62,834 nucleotides of DNA from Methylococcus sp. (GTDB taxonomy: Bacteria > Pseudomonadota > Gammaproteobacteria > Methylococcales > Methylococcaceae): the NCBI GenBank assembly GCA_028688525.1, contig JAQTYA010000012.1:1-62834 (forward strand). Direction: 5' to 3'. The notes under the pieces were generated by a model, which saw only the letters and a list, made by a program, of their open reading frames with translations, had not been told where the DNA came from and did not search any database. The position numbers were made by a program, and so were the translations under genes. Shown in pieces: positions 8,803 through 18,720 of the stretch (position 1 is the stretch's first letter; each line of letters begins with the position of its first letter).

Positions 8803-9930
8803 ATGAACGATTCCAAATCCCCCCTGGTCCACATCATCCAGAAAGCCGAAAACAAAGGCGCGACCCGGGCGCATACCCAGTTCCGGACTCTGGTCGGGAA
8901 AATCGACCGACAGAAGCGTCTGCTGGCGGAATGGAACGAAACCCTGCCCCAATACCACCAGAAGATCGCCGTCGACTACGATCCGCTCTGGAATAAGTTG
9001 AACGCCCATCGCATCGAATTGGCCCACTTTCTGGATCGGGTCCGTGAGCAGGCAAAGTTCAAGCAGCACGAGCTCAACAAGTTGGATCACCTGATCCGCT
9101 CGATCACCAGAGAATTGATCGCCGATCATGGGCATACCGAACTGAAACCGCTGTACGACAAATACGCCGAAGTGGGTTTCGACACCGAGATGCAGGCGCG
9201 GGAGGCCGCCTCTGCCGAGGCCATGCGGTCCATGATGAGCCCGGACTTCTTCGGCGAGGACGAGATTCCGGGCACCCCGGAAGAACTCTCGCGGACTTTC
9301 GAGGAAAAGATCCGTCTAGCCCAGAAAGCAGCGGAGGAAAAACAGCGTCAAGCGGAAGCGCGCCGGGCGCAGCGCCCGAAAACCGCCCGCCAGCAGGAAA
9401 AAGAGGCGCACCGGCAAACCGAAGCCAAACACATGGGTAAATCCATCCAGGAAATCTACCGCAAGCTGGTCACGGCTATGCACCCCGACCGCGAGCCCGA
9501 CCCCGCCGAACGAGAGCGCAAAACCGAGCTGATGCAGCAGGCCAACGTAGCGTATAAAAGCAAGGATCTACTCCAGCTCCTGGAACTGCAACTGGCGCTG
9601 GAACAGATCGATTCGGCGCATATCGGCACCCTCGCCGACGACCAACTGAAGTACTACAACAAAGTTCTCCGGCAGCAGTCGGGGCAATTGCAGCAGGAAC
9701 TCGAAGACTTCGAATACAGTTTGAAACGCCAGCTGGGCCTGCCGCCGTTTGCCGCGCTGTCCCCCAAGCAATTGGTGGAAATTCTGAACGCAGATATCCG
9801 CCGCATCCAAAGGAGCATCGATGATCTGCGCGAAGACCTCGAAGTGCTGCGAGATGTCAACGCGCTCAAGGCCTGGCTTAAAACCTACAAAATTTCCAAG
9901 CAGGATCGCGAGGATAGCGTTTTCTTCTAA
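8803..9930 (+). CDS. J-domain (DnaJ-like) protein with flanking coiled coils
   Basis: A 375-aa cytoplasmic protein. A J-domain core lies in the middle: MGKSIQEIYRKLVTAMHPD, with the Hsp70-activating HPD at about residues 227-229, then an Ala/Lys-rich third helix. The first 200 residues are charged and helical, with a strongly coiled segment (EEKIRLAQKAAEEKQRQAEA) just before the J-domain. The last 110 residues are also helical (GQLQQELEDFEYSLKRQLG). There is no Gly/Phe or zinc domain, so this is a class C co-chaperone for a DnaK-type Hsp70, probably with a specialised client. It appears monocistronic, between moaB and cfa. Confidence 0.82.
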   Translation: MNDSKSPLVHIIQKAENKGATRAHTQFRTLVGKIDRQKRLLAEWNETLPQYHQKIAVDYDPLWNKLNAHRIELAHFLDRVREQAKFKQHELNKLDHLIRSITRELIADHGHTELKPLYDKYAEVGFDTEMQAREAASAEAMRSMMSPDFFGEDEIPGTPEELSRTFEEKIRLAQKAAEEKQRQAEARRAQRPKTARQQEKEAHRQTEAKHMGKSIQEIYRKLVTAMHPDREPDPAERERKTELMQQANVAYKSKDLLQLLELQLALEQIDSAHIGTLADDQLKYYNKVLRQQSGQLQQELEDFEYSLKRQLGLPPFAALSPKQLVEILNADIRRIQRSIDDLREDLEVLRDVNALKAWLKTYKISKQDREDSVFF

Positions 9931-10045
9931 CGCCTAGACACTCTCTGCCCATCCCCTCGCAGGCTACAGGTTTTCCTTATTGCCCTGCGCCCCGATACGG
10001 CGTATGAATACAGACGCCCGAACGGTAAAGGTGGGGGGCGGAAAC

Positions 10046-11203
10046 ATGCCTATCAATACCTTGGATTCCTTTCGTTGGCCGGGATGCCGTCACGATTACT
10101 GCAAGGAGCGGCTCGAATCGCTGCTCGAAATCGCCGACGTCCGAATCGACGGCGGCAGACCCTGGGATCTCCGGGTCCACAACCCAGCTTTCTTCCGGCG
10201 CATCTTCGCCGATGCCTCGCTGGGGCTGGGCGAGTCGTATGTGGACGGCTGGTGGGACTGCGCCCGGATCGACGAACTGATTTACCGCATCGTGCGCGCC
10301 CGCCTGCCCGACCGGTTCCGCTGCTGGCGCGACCTTGCCGCCGCCGTGCAAGCCCGCTTCTTCAATCTCCAGCACATAACACGGGCTTTCCACGTCGGTC
10401 AGCGCCATTACGACATCGGCAACGATCTTTACAGTAGGATGCTGGACCGGCGCATGATCTACAGCTGCGGCTACTGGAAACACGCCCAGAATCTGGAGCA
10501 GGCCCAGGAGGCCAAGCTAGACTTGGTATTCCGCAAGATCGGTCTGAAACCCGGTATGAGGGTTCTAGATATCGGCTGCGGCTGGGGCGGAGCGGCGAAA
10601 TTCGCCGCGGAAAAATACGGCGCAGAAGTCTACGGGGTCACGGTATCGGCTGAGCAGGCCCGGCATGCCCGCGAAGTCTGCCGCGGCCTGCCAGTCACCA
10701 TAGAACTGAAAGACTACCGGGATATCGAAGGCCGCTTCGACCGCGCCTATTCGCTCGGCATGTTCGAGCACGTAGGCTGCAAGAACTATTCGGCTTACAT
10801 GAACGTCGTCGCCGATCGTCTCGCCGAAGACGGCCTATTTCTGCTGCACACCATCGGCAGCAATGTCTCGGATCATTGCGGCAATCTTTGGGTGGAGCGC
10901 TACATCTTCCCTAACTCCATGCTGCCGTCCATTGCCCAAATCGGAGCCGCCACGGAAAACCGCCTAGTCGTGGAGGACTGGCAGAATTTCGGCCCCGACT
11001 ATGACCGGACGCTCTTGGCCTGGCACGACAACTTCGAATGCCAGTGGACTGCCCTGCGCTACCGTTACGGCGATCGGTTCTATCGCATGTGGCGTTTTTA
11101 CTTACTGAGTTTTGCCGGAGCGTTCCGGGCGCGATACATCCAGCTATGGCAACTCGTCCTATCGCCCCAAGGCTTGCCCAGGCGCTATGACGCACCGCGT
11201 TGA
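10046..11203 (+). CDS. cfa: Cyclopropane-fatty-acyl-phospholipid synthase
   Basis: A 385-aa SAM-dependent methyltransferase adding a methylene bridge to unsaturated acyl chains of membrane phospholipids. SAM motif I is VLDIGCGWGGAAKFAAEKYG near residue 173. Upstream is the family signature HYDIGNDLYSRMLDRRMIYS, and downstream are LGMFEHVGCKNY and HTIGS. The start at 10046 is chosen because a strong GTGGGGGG lies 8-14 bp upstream. ATGs at 9980 and 10004 are in frame but lack such a site and would add an unusual N-terminus. CFA synthases usually act in stationary phase or acid stress. Confidence 0.93.
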   Translation: MPINTLDSFRWPGCRHDYCKERLESLLEIADVRIDGGRPWDLRVHNPAFFRRIFADASLGLGESYVDGWWDCARIDELIYRIVRARLPDRFRCWRDLAAAVQARFFNLQHITRAFHVGQRHYDIGNDLYSRMLDRRMIYSCGYWKHAQNLEQAQEAKLDLVFRKIGLKPGMRVLDIGCGWGGAAKFAAEKYGAEVYGVTVSAEQARHAREVCRGLPVTIELKDYRDIEGRFDRAYSLGMFEHVGCKNYSAYMNVVADRLAEDGLFLLHTIGSNVSDHCGNLWVERYIFPNSMLPSIAQIGAATENRLVVEDWQNFGPDYDRTLLAWHDNFECQWTALRYRYGDRFYRMWRFYLLSFAGAFRARYIQLWQLVLSPQGLPRRYDAPR

Positions 11204-11225
11204 GCAATCTTAGCCCCACACGAGC

Positions 11226-11259
11226 GGAAACGGGCTGCATCTTCTCGCCGCCCGTTTCC
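11226..11259. terminator. Hairpin between convergent cfa and lipoprotein genes
   Basis: GGAAACGGGC (11226-11235) and GCCCGTTTCC (11250-11259) form a perfect 10-bp stem with a 14-nt loop in the convergent gap. This is a likely transcription end for one or both genes, although a clear T-tract is absent. Confidence 0.5.
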
Positions 11260-11284
11260 TGCCGACGCTAGCCCCGCAGGGAGC

Positions 11285-11896
11285 TCACTTCGCCGGACTA
11301 TACGTAGCCCGCGCCCTGACGCCGGGATCGGCAGAAATTTTTGCCTTGCCCTGCTTATCCCAGGTGAGCTGATACTGGTCGAAACTGGACAGCCAGTAAT
11401 TCCAAACTGGCGAATCCAGCGAAGCCGTCTCGCTGGTCAACGGATAGCCGACCGCCATGATGGCTTGTTCCTTGGTCATGCCGTCCATAACCTTGCCGAG
11501 ACGGATGGCCTCCTTCACGTCGGCGGGGTATTTGGATAAGCGGATCTTGGGGTCCGCCGTCACAACGATTTTCTCGACCCACTGCTGCAGCGTCTCCTGT
11601 TTGCGGCCGTAATCGTGGCCAAACCGCATCTTCTTTCCGCCGATCTCTGCGTAGGCGCGGTCGCCGCTGTATCCATAGACCTTGACAGACGTACCCGCGG
11701 GGATGAATGGGTATTCGCCGTAATTGCCGTCGCTTATCCAATCGTCCTGGAAGTGCAGATTGCAGCAGGTATAGCCGGAACGCAGCGGCGCGGCATTCGG
11801 GTCGTAATGCGGGGCGCAGGCCGCCATCCCCGCTACCGCCAAGGAAAACAAACTGAATCGGCAAGCGGTTTTGAAACTCCCAACAGATTTTTTCAT
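11285..11896 (-). CDS. BamE/SmpA-like lipoprotein of unknown function
   Basis: A 203-aa exported lipoprotein. The signal peptide ends in a lipobox-like AVAGMAAC with Cys27 as the probable acylation site. A beta-rich middle segment carries AGTSVKVYGYSGDRAYAEIG. Near residue 140 is GMTKEQAIMAVGYP, a motif shared with the BamE/SmpA (OmlA) fold. The C-terminal WNYWLSSFDQYQLTWD also fits that fold, where strands follow the two-helix motif. It is longer than BamE (about 110 aa), so it is probably not BamE itself. It follows trxB on the same strand but is separated from it by a good terminator. Confidence 0.7.
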   Translation of the reverse strand: MKKSVGSFKTACRFSLFSLAVAGMAACAPHYDPNAAPLRSGYTCCNLHFQDDWISDGNYGEYPFIPAGTSVKVYGYSGDRAYAEIGGKKMRFGHDYGRKQETLQQWVEKIVVTADPKIRLSKYPADVKEAIRLGKVMDGMTKEQAIMAVGYPLTSETASLDSPVWNYWLSSFDQYQLTWDKQGKAKISADPGVRARATYSPAK

Positions 11897-11927
11897 CTGC
11901 AGCTCCCTATCCTAAGTTATTGGTATT

Positions 11928-12934
<1,007 letters not shown>

Positions 12935-13092
12935 TTATACGGCGCGTAAGCGCGGGAATTCTAACCAGGCCCGCAACGCGCGGCGTGCGCCGTAAACGGT
13001 GCGCCTTGCGAACCGGCGGGCACATTTGAAACAATATCTGGTTCCTTTATTTAATTGATTTGGTGGGCCTTTTGGCAAGAGCGGACAAGAAA

Positions 13093-15459
13093 ATGGCACA
13101 GGCGGACGATCTGCGTTCATCCCTGGTGCGCACATTGAGAGAGGGGGCGTTTCTGGGGTATCTGGCGCTCGCCTCGTTCTTACTCATCGCTCTGATTACT
13201 TTCGATCTCGAAGACGCCGGCTGGACCCATACCGGCAGCCGCAAATTGGTATCCAACGGCGCGGGGGCAGTAGGGGCCTGGCTGTCGGATTTTTCATTCT
13301 CCCTCTTCGGCATCATGGCCTACCTGCTGCCGCTGCTGCTGGCCGGTTACGGCTACAGGATCTACCGCGGACGCAGCGTCAGGCAAACATTTTCGCCGCT
13401 GGACTCCGCGCTGCGCTGGATCGGCCTGGGCGCCGCCGTCGCCGCGGGTTCGGGCATCGTCGACCTGCAATTGCTGCGGGTTCCCCTGCCCCTGCCGGAA
13501 ACGACCGGCGGCATCGTGGGCCGGGAGCTCGCGGATTTGGTGACCGGCTCGTTCGGGGTCAAAGGCGCGTCCGCCCTGCTTGCCGGCGTCTTCCTGGCCG
13601 GCGTGTCGCTAGCCACCGGACTCTCATGGATGGGGTTGATTGATACCGTTGGCCAGACGGTGCTGATACTGATCCGCTGGGTCACGGTCGTCCCCGCTTT
13701 CCTGGCGAGAGGCGGCAGCCAGCCCCAGCCTGCCGCAGAGCCGTTCCAACCGCCGCCTCCGGCACCCTCCAAATCCCGCACTCGCCCCGCCAAACCGGCC
13801 GAGCCTCCCGCCGCCATCGCGCAGCGTCCGGCCGAACCGGTGCCAGCGCCGACGCCCGAACCGGCTGTTCAACGCGCGCCCGTGCTCTCCTTCCTTCAGC
13901 CCAAAAAGGCTCCGGCCCCGAGCCAGGCTGCGCCCGTATTCCGGCAGCCGGCGAGCGGCATACTGCCGCCTATCACCCTGTTGAACGACACCTCGACCAA
14001 GGTCCATGGCTATTCACCGACCGCTCTCCAGCAGATGTCCGAACTGGTGGAAACGATCCTGGCGGATTTCGGCGTGGACGTCGAAGTGGTTTCGGTCCAT
14101 CCGGGTCCGGTCATCACCCGTTTCGAGCTGCAGCCGGCGGCGGGCGTCAAAGTCAGCCGTATCAGCGGCCTGGCGAAAGACTTGGCGCGGGCGCTGTCGG
14201 TCACCAGCGTACGCGTGGTCGAAGTGATCCCGGGCAAATCTGTCGTGGGCCTGGAAATACCGAACCGGGAGCGCGAAACCGTACTGCTGCATTCGGTCCT
14301 TTCCTCGGAAGCCTATCAGCAGGCGCCTTCCCCTCTTACCCTCGTGCTCGGCAAGGACATCGGCGGCCATCCGGTGGTGGCCAACCTGGCCAAGATGCCA
14401 CACCTCCTGGTCGCCGGCACTACCGGCTCGGGCAAGTCGGTCGCCATCAACGTGATGATCCTGAGCCTGTTATACAAGGCCGGCCCCGCCGATGTCCGGC
14501 TGATCATGATCGATCCCAAGATGCTGGAACTTTCGATTTATGAAGGCATCCCGCACCTGCTGACACCGGTCGTCACCGACATGAAGGAGGCGGCCAACGC
14601 GCTGCGCTGGTGCGTCGCCGAGATGGAGCGCCGCTACAAGCTGATGTCGATGGTCGGCGTGCGCAACCTGGACGGCTTCAACCAGCGCGTCCGGGACGCC
14701 ATCGAATCCGGCAAGCCGCTGCGCGATCCCTTGTGGAATCCAAACCTTGCTTTGGGCGACGAGGAACCGCCACTGCTGGAACCTCTGCCCTGCATCGTCA
14801 TCGTCATCGACGAGCTGGCGGACATGATGATGATCGTGGGCAAAAAGGTGGAAGAGCTGATCGCCCGGCTGGCGCAGAAAGCCCGCGCCGCGGGGCTGCA
14901 TTTGATCCTCGCCACCCAGAGGCCTTCAGTGGACGTGATCACCGGCCTCATCAAGGCCAATATTCCTACCCGCATCGCCTTCCAAGTGTCGTCCCGGATC
15001 GACTCGCGCACCATCATCGACCAGGGTGGCGCCGAAGCCCTGCTCGGCAACGGCGACATGCTCTACCTGCCGCCCGGCACCGGCTTCCCGCAGCGCGCCC
15101 ACGGCGCCTTCGTGTCGGACCAGGAAGTGCACAAGATCGTGGAGTTCCTCAAGAGCACCGGCGAACCCGACTACATCGAGGACATTACCCGATTCAGCGA
15201 GGACGGCGGGGACGGAGCGGCATTCCGCGGCGGCAACGGCGAGGGCGGCGGAGACGAAAGCGATGCCTTGTACGACGAGGCCGTACGGTTTGTGACGGAG
15301 AGCCGAAAAGCCTCCATTTCCGCCGTGCAGCGCCGCTTCAAGGTGGGCTACAACCGCGCCGCGCGGATGATCGAGGACATGGAGCGCGCCGGCGTGGTCA
15401 CGCCAGCCGATACCAACGGCAGCCGGCAGGTACTGGCCCCCGCCCCGCCGCCGATGTAA
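13093..15459 (+). CDS. ftsK: DNA translocase FtsK
   Basis: A 788-aa septal DNA pump that clears chromosome dimers and activates XerCD at dif. Four N-terminal TM helices occupy residues about 20-200, then a short Pro/Ala-rich linker (about 210-300), much shorter than in E. coli. The alpha/beta motor has Walker A GTTGSGKS near 441, Walker [13 protein letters not shown] near 575 and [15 protein letters not shown]. The C-terminal gamma winged helix ([20 protein letters not shown]) reads KOPS sites. The ATG at 13093 is preferred. A TTG at 13060 is also in frame. The gene ends inside a terminator stem shared with convergent ratA. Confidence 0.95.
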   Translation: MAQADDLRSSLVRTLREGAFLGYLALASFLLIALITFDLEDAGWTHTGSRKLVSNGAGAVGAWLSDFSFSLFGIMAYLLPLLLAGYGYRIYRGRSVRQTFSPLDSALRWIGLGAAVAAGSGIVDLQLLRVPLPLPETTGGIVGRELADLVTGSFGVKGASALLAGVFLAGVSLATGLSWMGLIDTVGQTVLILIRWVTVVPAFLARGGSQPQPAAEPFQPPPPAPSKSRTRPAKPAEPPAAIAQRPAEPVPAPTPEPAVQRAPVLSFLQPKKAPAPSQAAPVFRQPASGILPPITLLNDTSTKVHGYSPTALQQMSELVETILADFGVDVEVVSVHPGPVITRFELQPAAGVKVSRISGLAKDLARALSVTSVRVVEVIPGKSVVGLEIPNRERETVLLHSVLSSEAYQQAPSPLTLVLGKDIGGHPVVANLAKMPHLLVAGTTGSGKSVAINVMILSLLYKAGPADVRLIMIDPKMLELSIYEGIPHLLTPVVTDMKEAANALRWCVAEMERRYKLMSMVGVRNLDGFNQRVRDAIESGKPLRDPLWNPNLALGDEEPPLLEPLPCIVIVIDELADMMMIVGKKVEELIARLAQKARAAGLHLILATQRPSVDVITGLIKANIPTRIAFQVSSRIDSRTIIDQGGAEALLGNGDMLYLPPGTGFPQRAHGAFVSDQEVHKIVEFLKSTGEPDYIEDITRFSEDGGDGAAFRGGNGEGGGDESDALYDEAVRFVTESRKASISAVQRRFKVGYNRAARMIEDMERAGVVTPADTNGSRQVLAPAPPPM

Positions 15460-15471
15460 ATCGGCGGCGGG
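15444..15471. terminator. Perfect 12-bp stem between convergent ftsK and ratA
   Basis: CCCGCCGCCGAT (15444-15455) pairs with ATCGGCGGCGGG (15460-15471) around a 4-nt GTAA loop that contains part of the ftsK stop codon. The convergent position and full symmetry suggest a bidirectional transcription block, though neither side has a good T-tract. Confidence 0.6.
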
Positions 15472-15472
15472 C

Positions 15473-15970
15473 TCAGGCCGGCTCGGTCTGCTCGGCGCCG
15501 CCCAAGGACGATGCCTGCCGCGACGCGCTGCCGCCGTTGCCGTAGCGCTTGGCGGCCTGATTGCAGAACGCGGCTACCAGCGATTCCATGACTTCTTTGA
15601 AAATCCCGCCCAGGGCCATCTGCAGTAAAGGATTCGAGAACTCGAACTCCACCCGGAACGACACGTCGCAGCCGCCGTGCAGGTTCTCGTCGAAACGCCA
15701 GTGGCCGCGCAGATACTTGAAGGGGCCATCTACCAGCTTCATATAAATGTGCCGGCCCGGCTCCATGGTGTTGGCTGTCGTGAAATTCAGCCGTACAGCG
15801 CCCTTCGCCAGGGTGATGGTCGCCTTGATCTCGTGCTCTCCAGCGGAGAGCACTCGAACCTCGCGGCAGAGCGGCAGATATTTGGGGTAGGCGCCCACGT
15901 CGTTGACGAGTTCGTACATCTGCTCCCGCGTGTAGTTCACGCAGACGCTGGTCGATATTGTCGGCATCAT
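15473..15970 (-). CDS. ratA: RatA/COQ10-type START-domain protein
   Basis: A 165-aa polyketide-cyclase/START fold protein of the RatA/YfjG family (COQ10 in mitochondria), thought to bind ubiquinone or lipid. In E. coli it was also described as a translation-inhibiting toxin. Visible motifs are YTREQMYELVNDVGAYPKYL at the N-terminus, GPFKYLRGHWRF in the centre and a C-terminal helix MESLVAAFCNQAAKRYG. The start at 15970 is supported by a GAGAGA just upstream. The frame continues to 16132, but that N-terminus is not family-like. Convergent with ftsK. No ratB-like partner is present. Confidence 0.85.
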   Translation of the reverse strand: MMPTISTSVCVNYTREQMYELVNDVGAYPKYLPLCREVRVLSAGEHEIKATITLAKGAVRLNFTTANTMEPGRHIYMKLVDGPFKYLRGHWRFDENLHGGCDVSFRVEFEFSNPLLQMALGGIFKEVMESLVAAFCNQAAKRYGNGGSASRQASSLGGAEQTEPA

Positions 15971-16166
15971 GTCTCTCGGAAAGTTTATCGGTCGCAGCGG
16001 CGCCGGCAACCGCCGCGCAACGCTGAATGCCGAGATGATAAAGCAGTTTTCCGTTTCAATCGAAGGCCGGCGCAACGCGGCTTGAACAGAAGGCGTATCA
16101 CATCCCGAATTCGCAGCGGTTACCCGGCGCAAGCGGCACCCGATATCCCGTCAGACTTGGCGGACG

Positions 16167-16207
16167 GAAAAACTACAAGGAAGCTCCAATCGGAGCGGAG
16201 CTTCCTT
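16167..16207 (-). terminator. Intrinsic terminator of the flavodoxin gene
   Basis: AAGGAAGCTCC (16177-16187) and GGAGCTTCCTT (16197-16207) form a perfect 11-bp stem. On the minus strand it is followed by GTAGTTTTTCC, giving a U-tract. It lies about 20 bp after the flavodoxin stop. Confidence 0.8.
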
Positions 16208-16229
16208 AACGGCTTCCCGCGAACGCAGA

Positions 16230-16766
16230 TCAGGCGCCGAGCAGCGCCGGCTTGACGATGCCCAGCCACTCGTCCAGGCGTTCGTCGGTCAGTTCGCTCT
16301 GGTTTTCGTGATCGATCACCAAGCCGACAAACTGGCCGTCCACGATCGCCTTTGACTTCTCGAACTCGTAGGTATCGGTCGGCCAAGCCCCAACCACACT
16401 CGCCCCGCCAGCAACCGCCAGATCGTAGATTTCGCGCAACGCGTCGACGAACTCGTGGCCGTAACCCTGCTGGTCGCCCAACCCGAACAGCGCCACCGTC
16501 TTGCCCGATAGATCCTTGCCCTTGAGTTGCGGCAGAAACTCCGCCCAACTCTCCTCCGACGCTCCGGAGTCCAGGCCCGGCAGTTCGCCATCGCCCAGGG
16601 TCGGCGTTCCCAGAATTAGTGCATCGTACTTCAACACATCGTCGACGCTGGCCTTTTTCACGTCGACCGGCGCGTCCGCATCATCGCCCAGCTTCTTGGC
16701 AAGCTGCTTGGCCACGCGGCGGGTGTTGCCGGTATCGGAACCGAAAAAGATCCCTATCTTCCCCAT
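16230..16766 (-). CDS. fldA: Long-chain flavodoxin
   Basis: A 178-aa FMN electron carrier. The N-terminal FMN phosphate loop is FFGSDTGNTRRVA. The two isoalloxazine-flanking loops are visible as TPTLGDGELPG and GLGDQQGYGHEFVDALRE. Between them lies the extra segment of the long-chain flavodoxins (FldA/NifF type), so it can serve low-potential redox enzymes. The nif-like W near residue 74 is present (EESWAEFL). A GAGGAAAC ribosome-binding site and an AT-rich promoter-like region lie upstream. It is monocistronic, with its own strong terminator. Confidence 0.93.
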   Translation of the reverse strand: MGKIGIFFGSDTGNTRRVAKQLAKKLGDDADAPVDVKKASVDDVLKYDALILGTPTLGDGELPGLDSGASEESWAEFLPQLKGKDLSGKTVALFGLGDQQGYGHEFVDALREIYDLAVAGGASVVGAWPTDTYEFEKSKAIVDGQFVGLVIDHENQSELTDERLDEWLGIVKPALLGA

Positions 16767-17180
16767 GACTGTTTCCTCTATAAGATATTGTTGAACAAGA
16801 AATATTAGCTACCCGACCCCGTTCCGGCCCGCAGCCTTGCGGAAGCGGACCCACGCCGGGCACCTCTCGGTACGCATCGACTGTTCCTCGGGAACCGGCG
16901 GCGCCGAGTCCGCTGAAGCCGGCTGGGATTCAAGCATCCCCATGTTCAAAGCAATTACCAGACCATTCATGGGGGAAAGCAATTCCTCCGGTGCGCCCGC
17001 TGCAGCGGCGGAGCAGAATTGTCCACAGAATCTGTGGATAAGCCTGTGCGCCCCCTTGGTAACAATATGACAAACCTATGAATTAGAAAAAGAATGCTGC
17101 AGTAGCCAGCAAAATGACAACCCCGCAAGACAGACGCAGCCCCTAAAAGGTGCAAGCTGCCCTATCGAGCACTATCCCGG
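16767..17180. other. Intergenic region with AT-rich DNA and DnaA boxes, no gene seen
   Basis: About 410 bp between the flavodoxin start and the 3' end of the nhaD remnant. It holds the flavodoxin promoter area (AT-rich 16775-16815), a GC-rich middle without a convincing coding frame, the DnaA-box pair at 17019-17041, and an AT-rich tract at 17060-17100. Confidence 0.6.
17019..17041. promoter_or_regulatory. Pair of facing DnaA boxes
   Basis: TTGTCCACA at 17019-17027 differs by one base from the DnaA box TTATCCACA. TGTGGATAA at 17033-17041 is its exact complement. They face each other over 5 bp and share a perfect 7-bp inverted repeat (TCCACAG / CTGTGGA). A degenerate third copy may follow (CCTGTGCGC, 17043-17051), then an AT-rich tract. 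This could be a DnaA-binding regulatory or titration site. It is not evidence enough for an origin, as dnaA, dnaN, gidA and rpmH are not nearby. Confidence 0.5.
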
Positions 17181-17873
17181 TCAAAAATAGCGCGCGTTGA
17201 CAAGGAAATGGACGCCTATGGCCACAAAATAGCCGAGCGCAATGACGGGGCACCATTTCAGATGGCTGCTGAAGCTGTACTGTCCCTTGGTCAGCCCGAG
17301 CAGGGCGATGCCCGGTGCCGAGCCGATGGCCAGGAGGCTCCCGCCTACGCCCAGCGTCAGAGTGACCAGCAGCCACTGCCCTTCGGGAATATCCGGGTGC
17401 ATGCTCAGCACTGCGAACATCAGCGTGCCGTTGTCCACGAAAGCGGAAGACAAGCCCACCAGCACGTTCGCCAGCGTCGCACTGTGTTGGCCGTAAAGCC
17501 ACGCCGAGACGGCATCCAGGTAGCCGATGAAGCCCAAGCCTCCGATCCCCATCATGGCGCCGTAGAAGAACAATAGCGTGTCCCACTCCAGGCGTCCCAC
17601 CTTTTCGAAGATATCGAAACGGCGCACTCCCAAAATGTCGGAAGACATATCGGGCTCGTCCGGATAACGCCGTCTACCGGCCCGTTCCGAAGCCTGCCTG
17701 CTCTCCGTCTTATACAGGTAGAACGTGAAGAATTGCAGCAAAGACAGTCCTGCCATCATTCCCACCGCCGGCGGCAGGCGCAGATACATATCGGAAAACA
17801 CGGCCAGTGCGACTGTGGCGCCGAACAGGAAAATCACTCGCCTGGCGCCGCGCTGCAACTCGATGCGCTCCAT
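17181..17873 (-). pseudogene. nhaD: 5'-truncated NhaD-type Na+/H+ antiporter
   Basis: The frame encodes only the C-terminal half of an NhaD antiporter: about 230 residues where the family has about 450-500. Recognisable parts are PPAVGMMAGLSLLQFFTFYLYK, EKVGRLEWDTLLFFYGAMM, LVGLSSAFVDNGTLMFAVL and GSAPGIALLGLTKGQYSF. The N-terminal half, with the first set of transport helices, is missing. Upstream DNA (17874-18030) has no NhaD similarity and then runs into kdpD remnants. This indicates a deletion that removed the 5' half of nhaD together with the 3' part of kdpD. A functional half-protein is unlikely. Confidence 0.8.
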
Positions 17874-18029
17874 TTCGACGCCGGAGGACAGGGAGCGATG
17901 CGAATGCGAGCGAGTCCGACGAGCCCCTGGGTAGGCCCAGGGCCGGGCGGTCCACCGCAGGGTAACGCGCTAGCGTTGTCCGGAGGCGCACTGCAAGGCA
18001 TCCCGAAAGGCCGTAAAGTCATTGTGGAA

Positions 18030-18717
18030 CGAAGTGAGTCTCACGGCGCGCCACTGCCAGCTTCTTGCTCAACCCGTAGAACGCGGAAGCGGCACCGTTC
18101 GCGGTGCGCCGCTACCCTCGCCTGCAAACGCATATTCTGGGCGAGGTTGCTGGTCACCACAGTGACAACCAGCATCACCGGAGGCCGGCCGGGTTCTCGG
18201 TCTCCGCTATGGCAAAGGAAAATATAAGCGGCGCAAACAGAAAGGCGAAAGCCGCAGCGCTGAACAAAGAAGCTAGTATTGAGGCGCGCTGGCCAAAGTG
18301 CATTGCCAGAAAAAATACACCGAGGAGATAGAACAGGAGCAGATGTGCCGTGCTGGGATGGCGCGAGCCCGGCGGATTGCTGTGCGCCAGTTCGTCCACC
18401 AGCAACAGCTCCGAACCGCGCCGCAGGGCGACATCCAGGTCAAGCTCACGGCAGCGCACACCGCGGTGATCGACGATCCGCGGCGGCAGAATGTCCCGCC
18501 CTCCGAGCAGCGTCTCCGTATCGGCGCGGCCATGGGTTTCGGTCAGGCTGACGACGACATCACCACCCTTACCGAGGGCCTCGCGGGCCGCCTCCAGCAT
18601 GGCAAAAGTTTTGCCCACACCTGCGGCGGCCCCGAAGAATATCTTCAAGCGCCCGCGCTGCATGCGGGCCAGCAAGACTTCCAGATCTGGCGCTGCAAAT
18701 TCATCGCGGCGGGCACG
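18030..18717 (-). pseudogene. kdpD: kdpD remnant (K+ sensor histidine kinase)
   Basis: The first part encodes the start of the KdpD cytoplasmic domain: RGRLKIFFGAAAGVGKT with its Walker A near 18640, then LLLVDELAHSNPPGSRHP. The frame then jumps to the membrane region (LLLFYLLGVFFLAMHFGQRA), skipping several hundred residues including the Usp domain. A frame change near 18180 leads to VVTSNLAQNMRLQARVAAH and another near 18075 to YGLSKKLAVA, all recognisable KdpD order. The kinase domain and kdpE are absent. No good start codon remains: the frame is open directly from the porin stop, with a TTG at 18675. This is clearly dead as a sensor. Confidence 0.85.
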
Positions 18718-18720
18718 GGG

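Noticed and set aside
17019..17100. Chromosomal origin of replication
   Set aside because: Only two good DnaA boxes and none of the usual origin-linked genes (dnaA, dnaN, gyrB, gidA, rpmH) in the window. Kept only as a DnaA-box site.
17710..17991. 93-codon minus-strand frame spanning the nhaD/kdpD gap
   Set aside because: It is Arg/Ser/Pro-rich, overlaps the nhaD remnant out of frame and has no ribosome-binding site. Treated as non-coding rearranged DNA.
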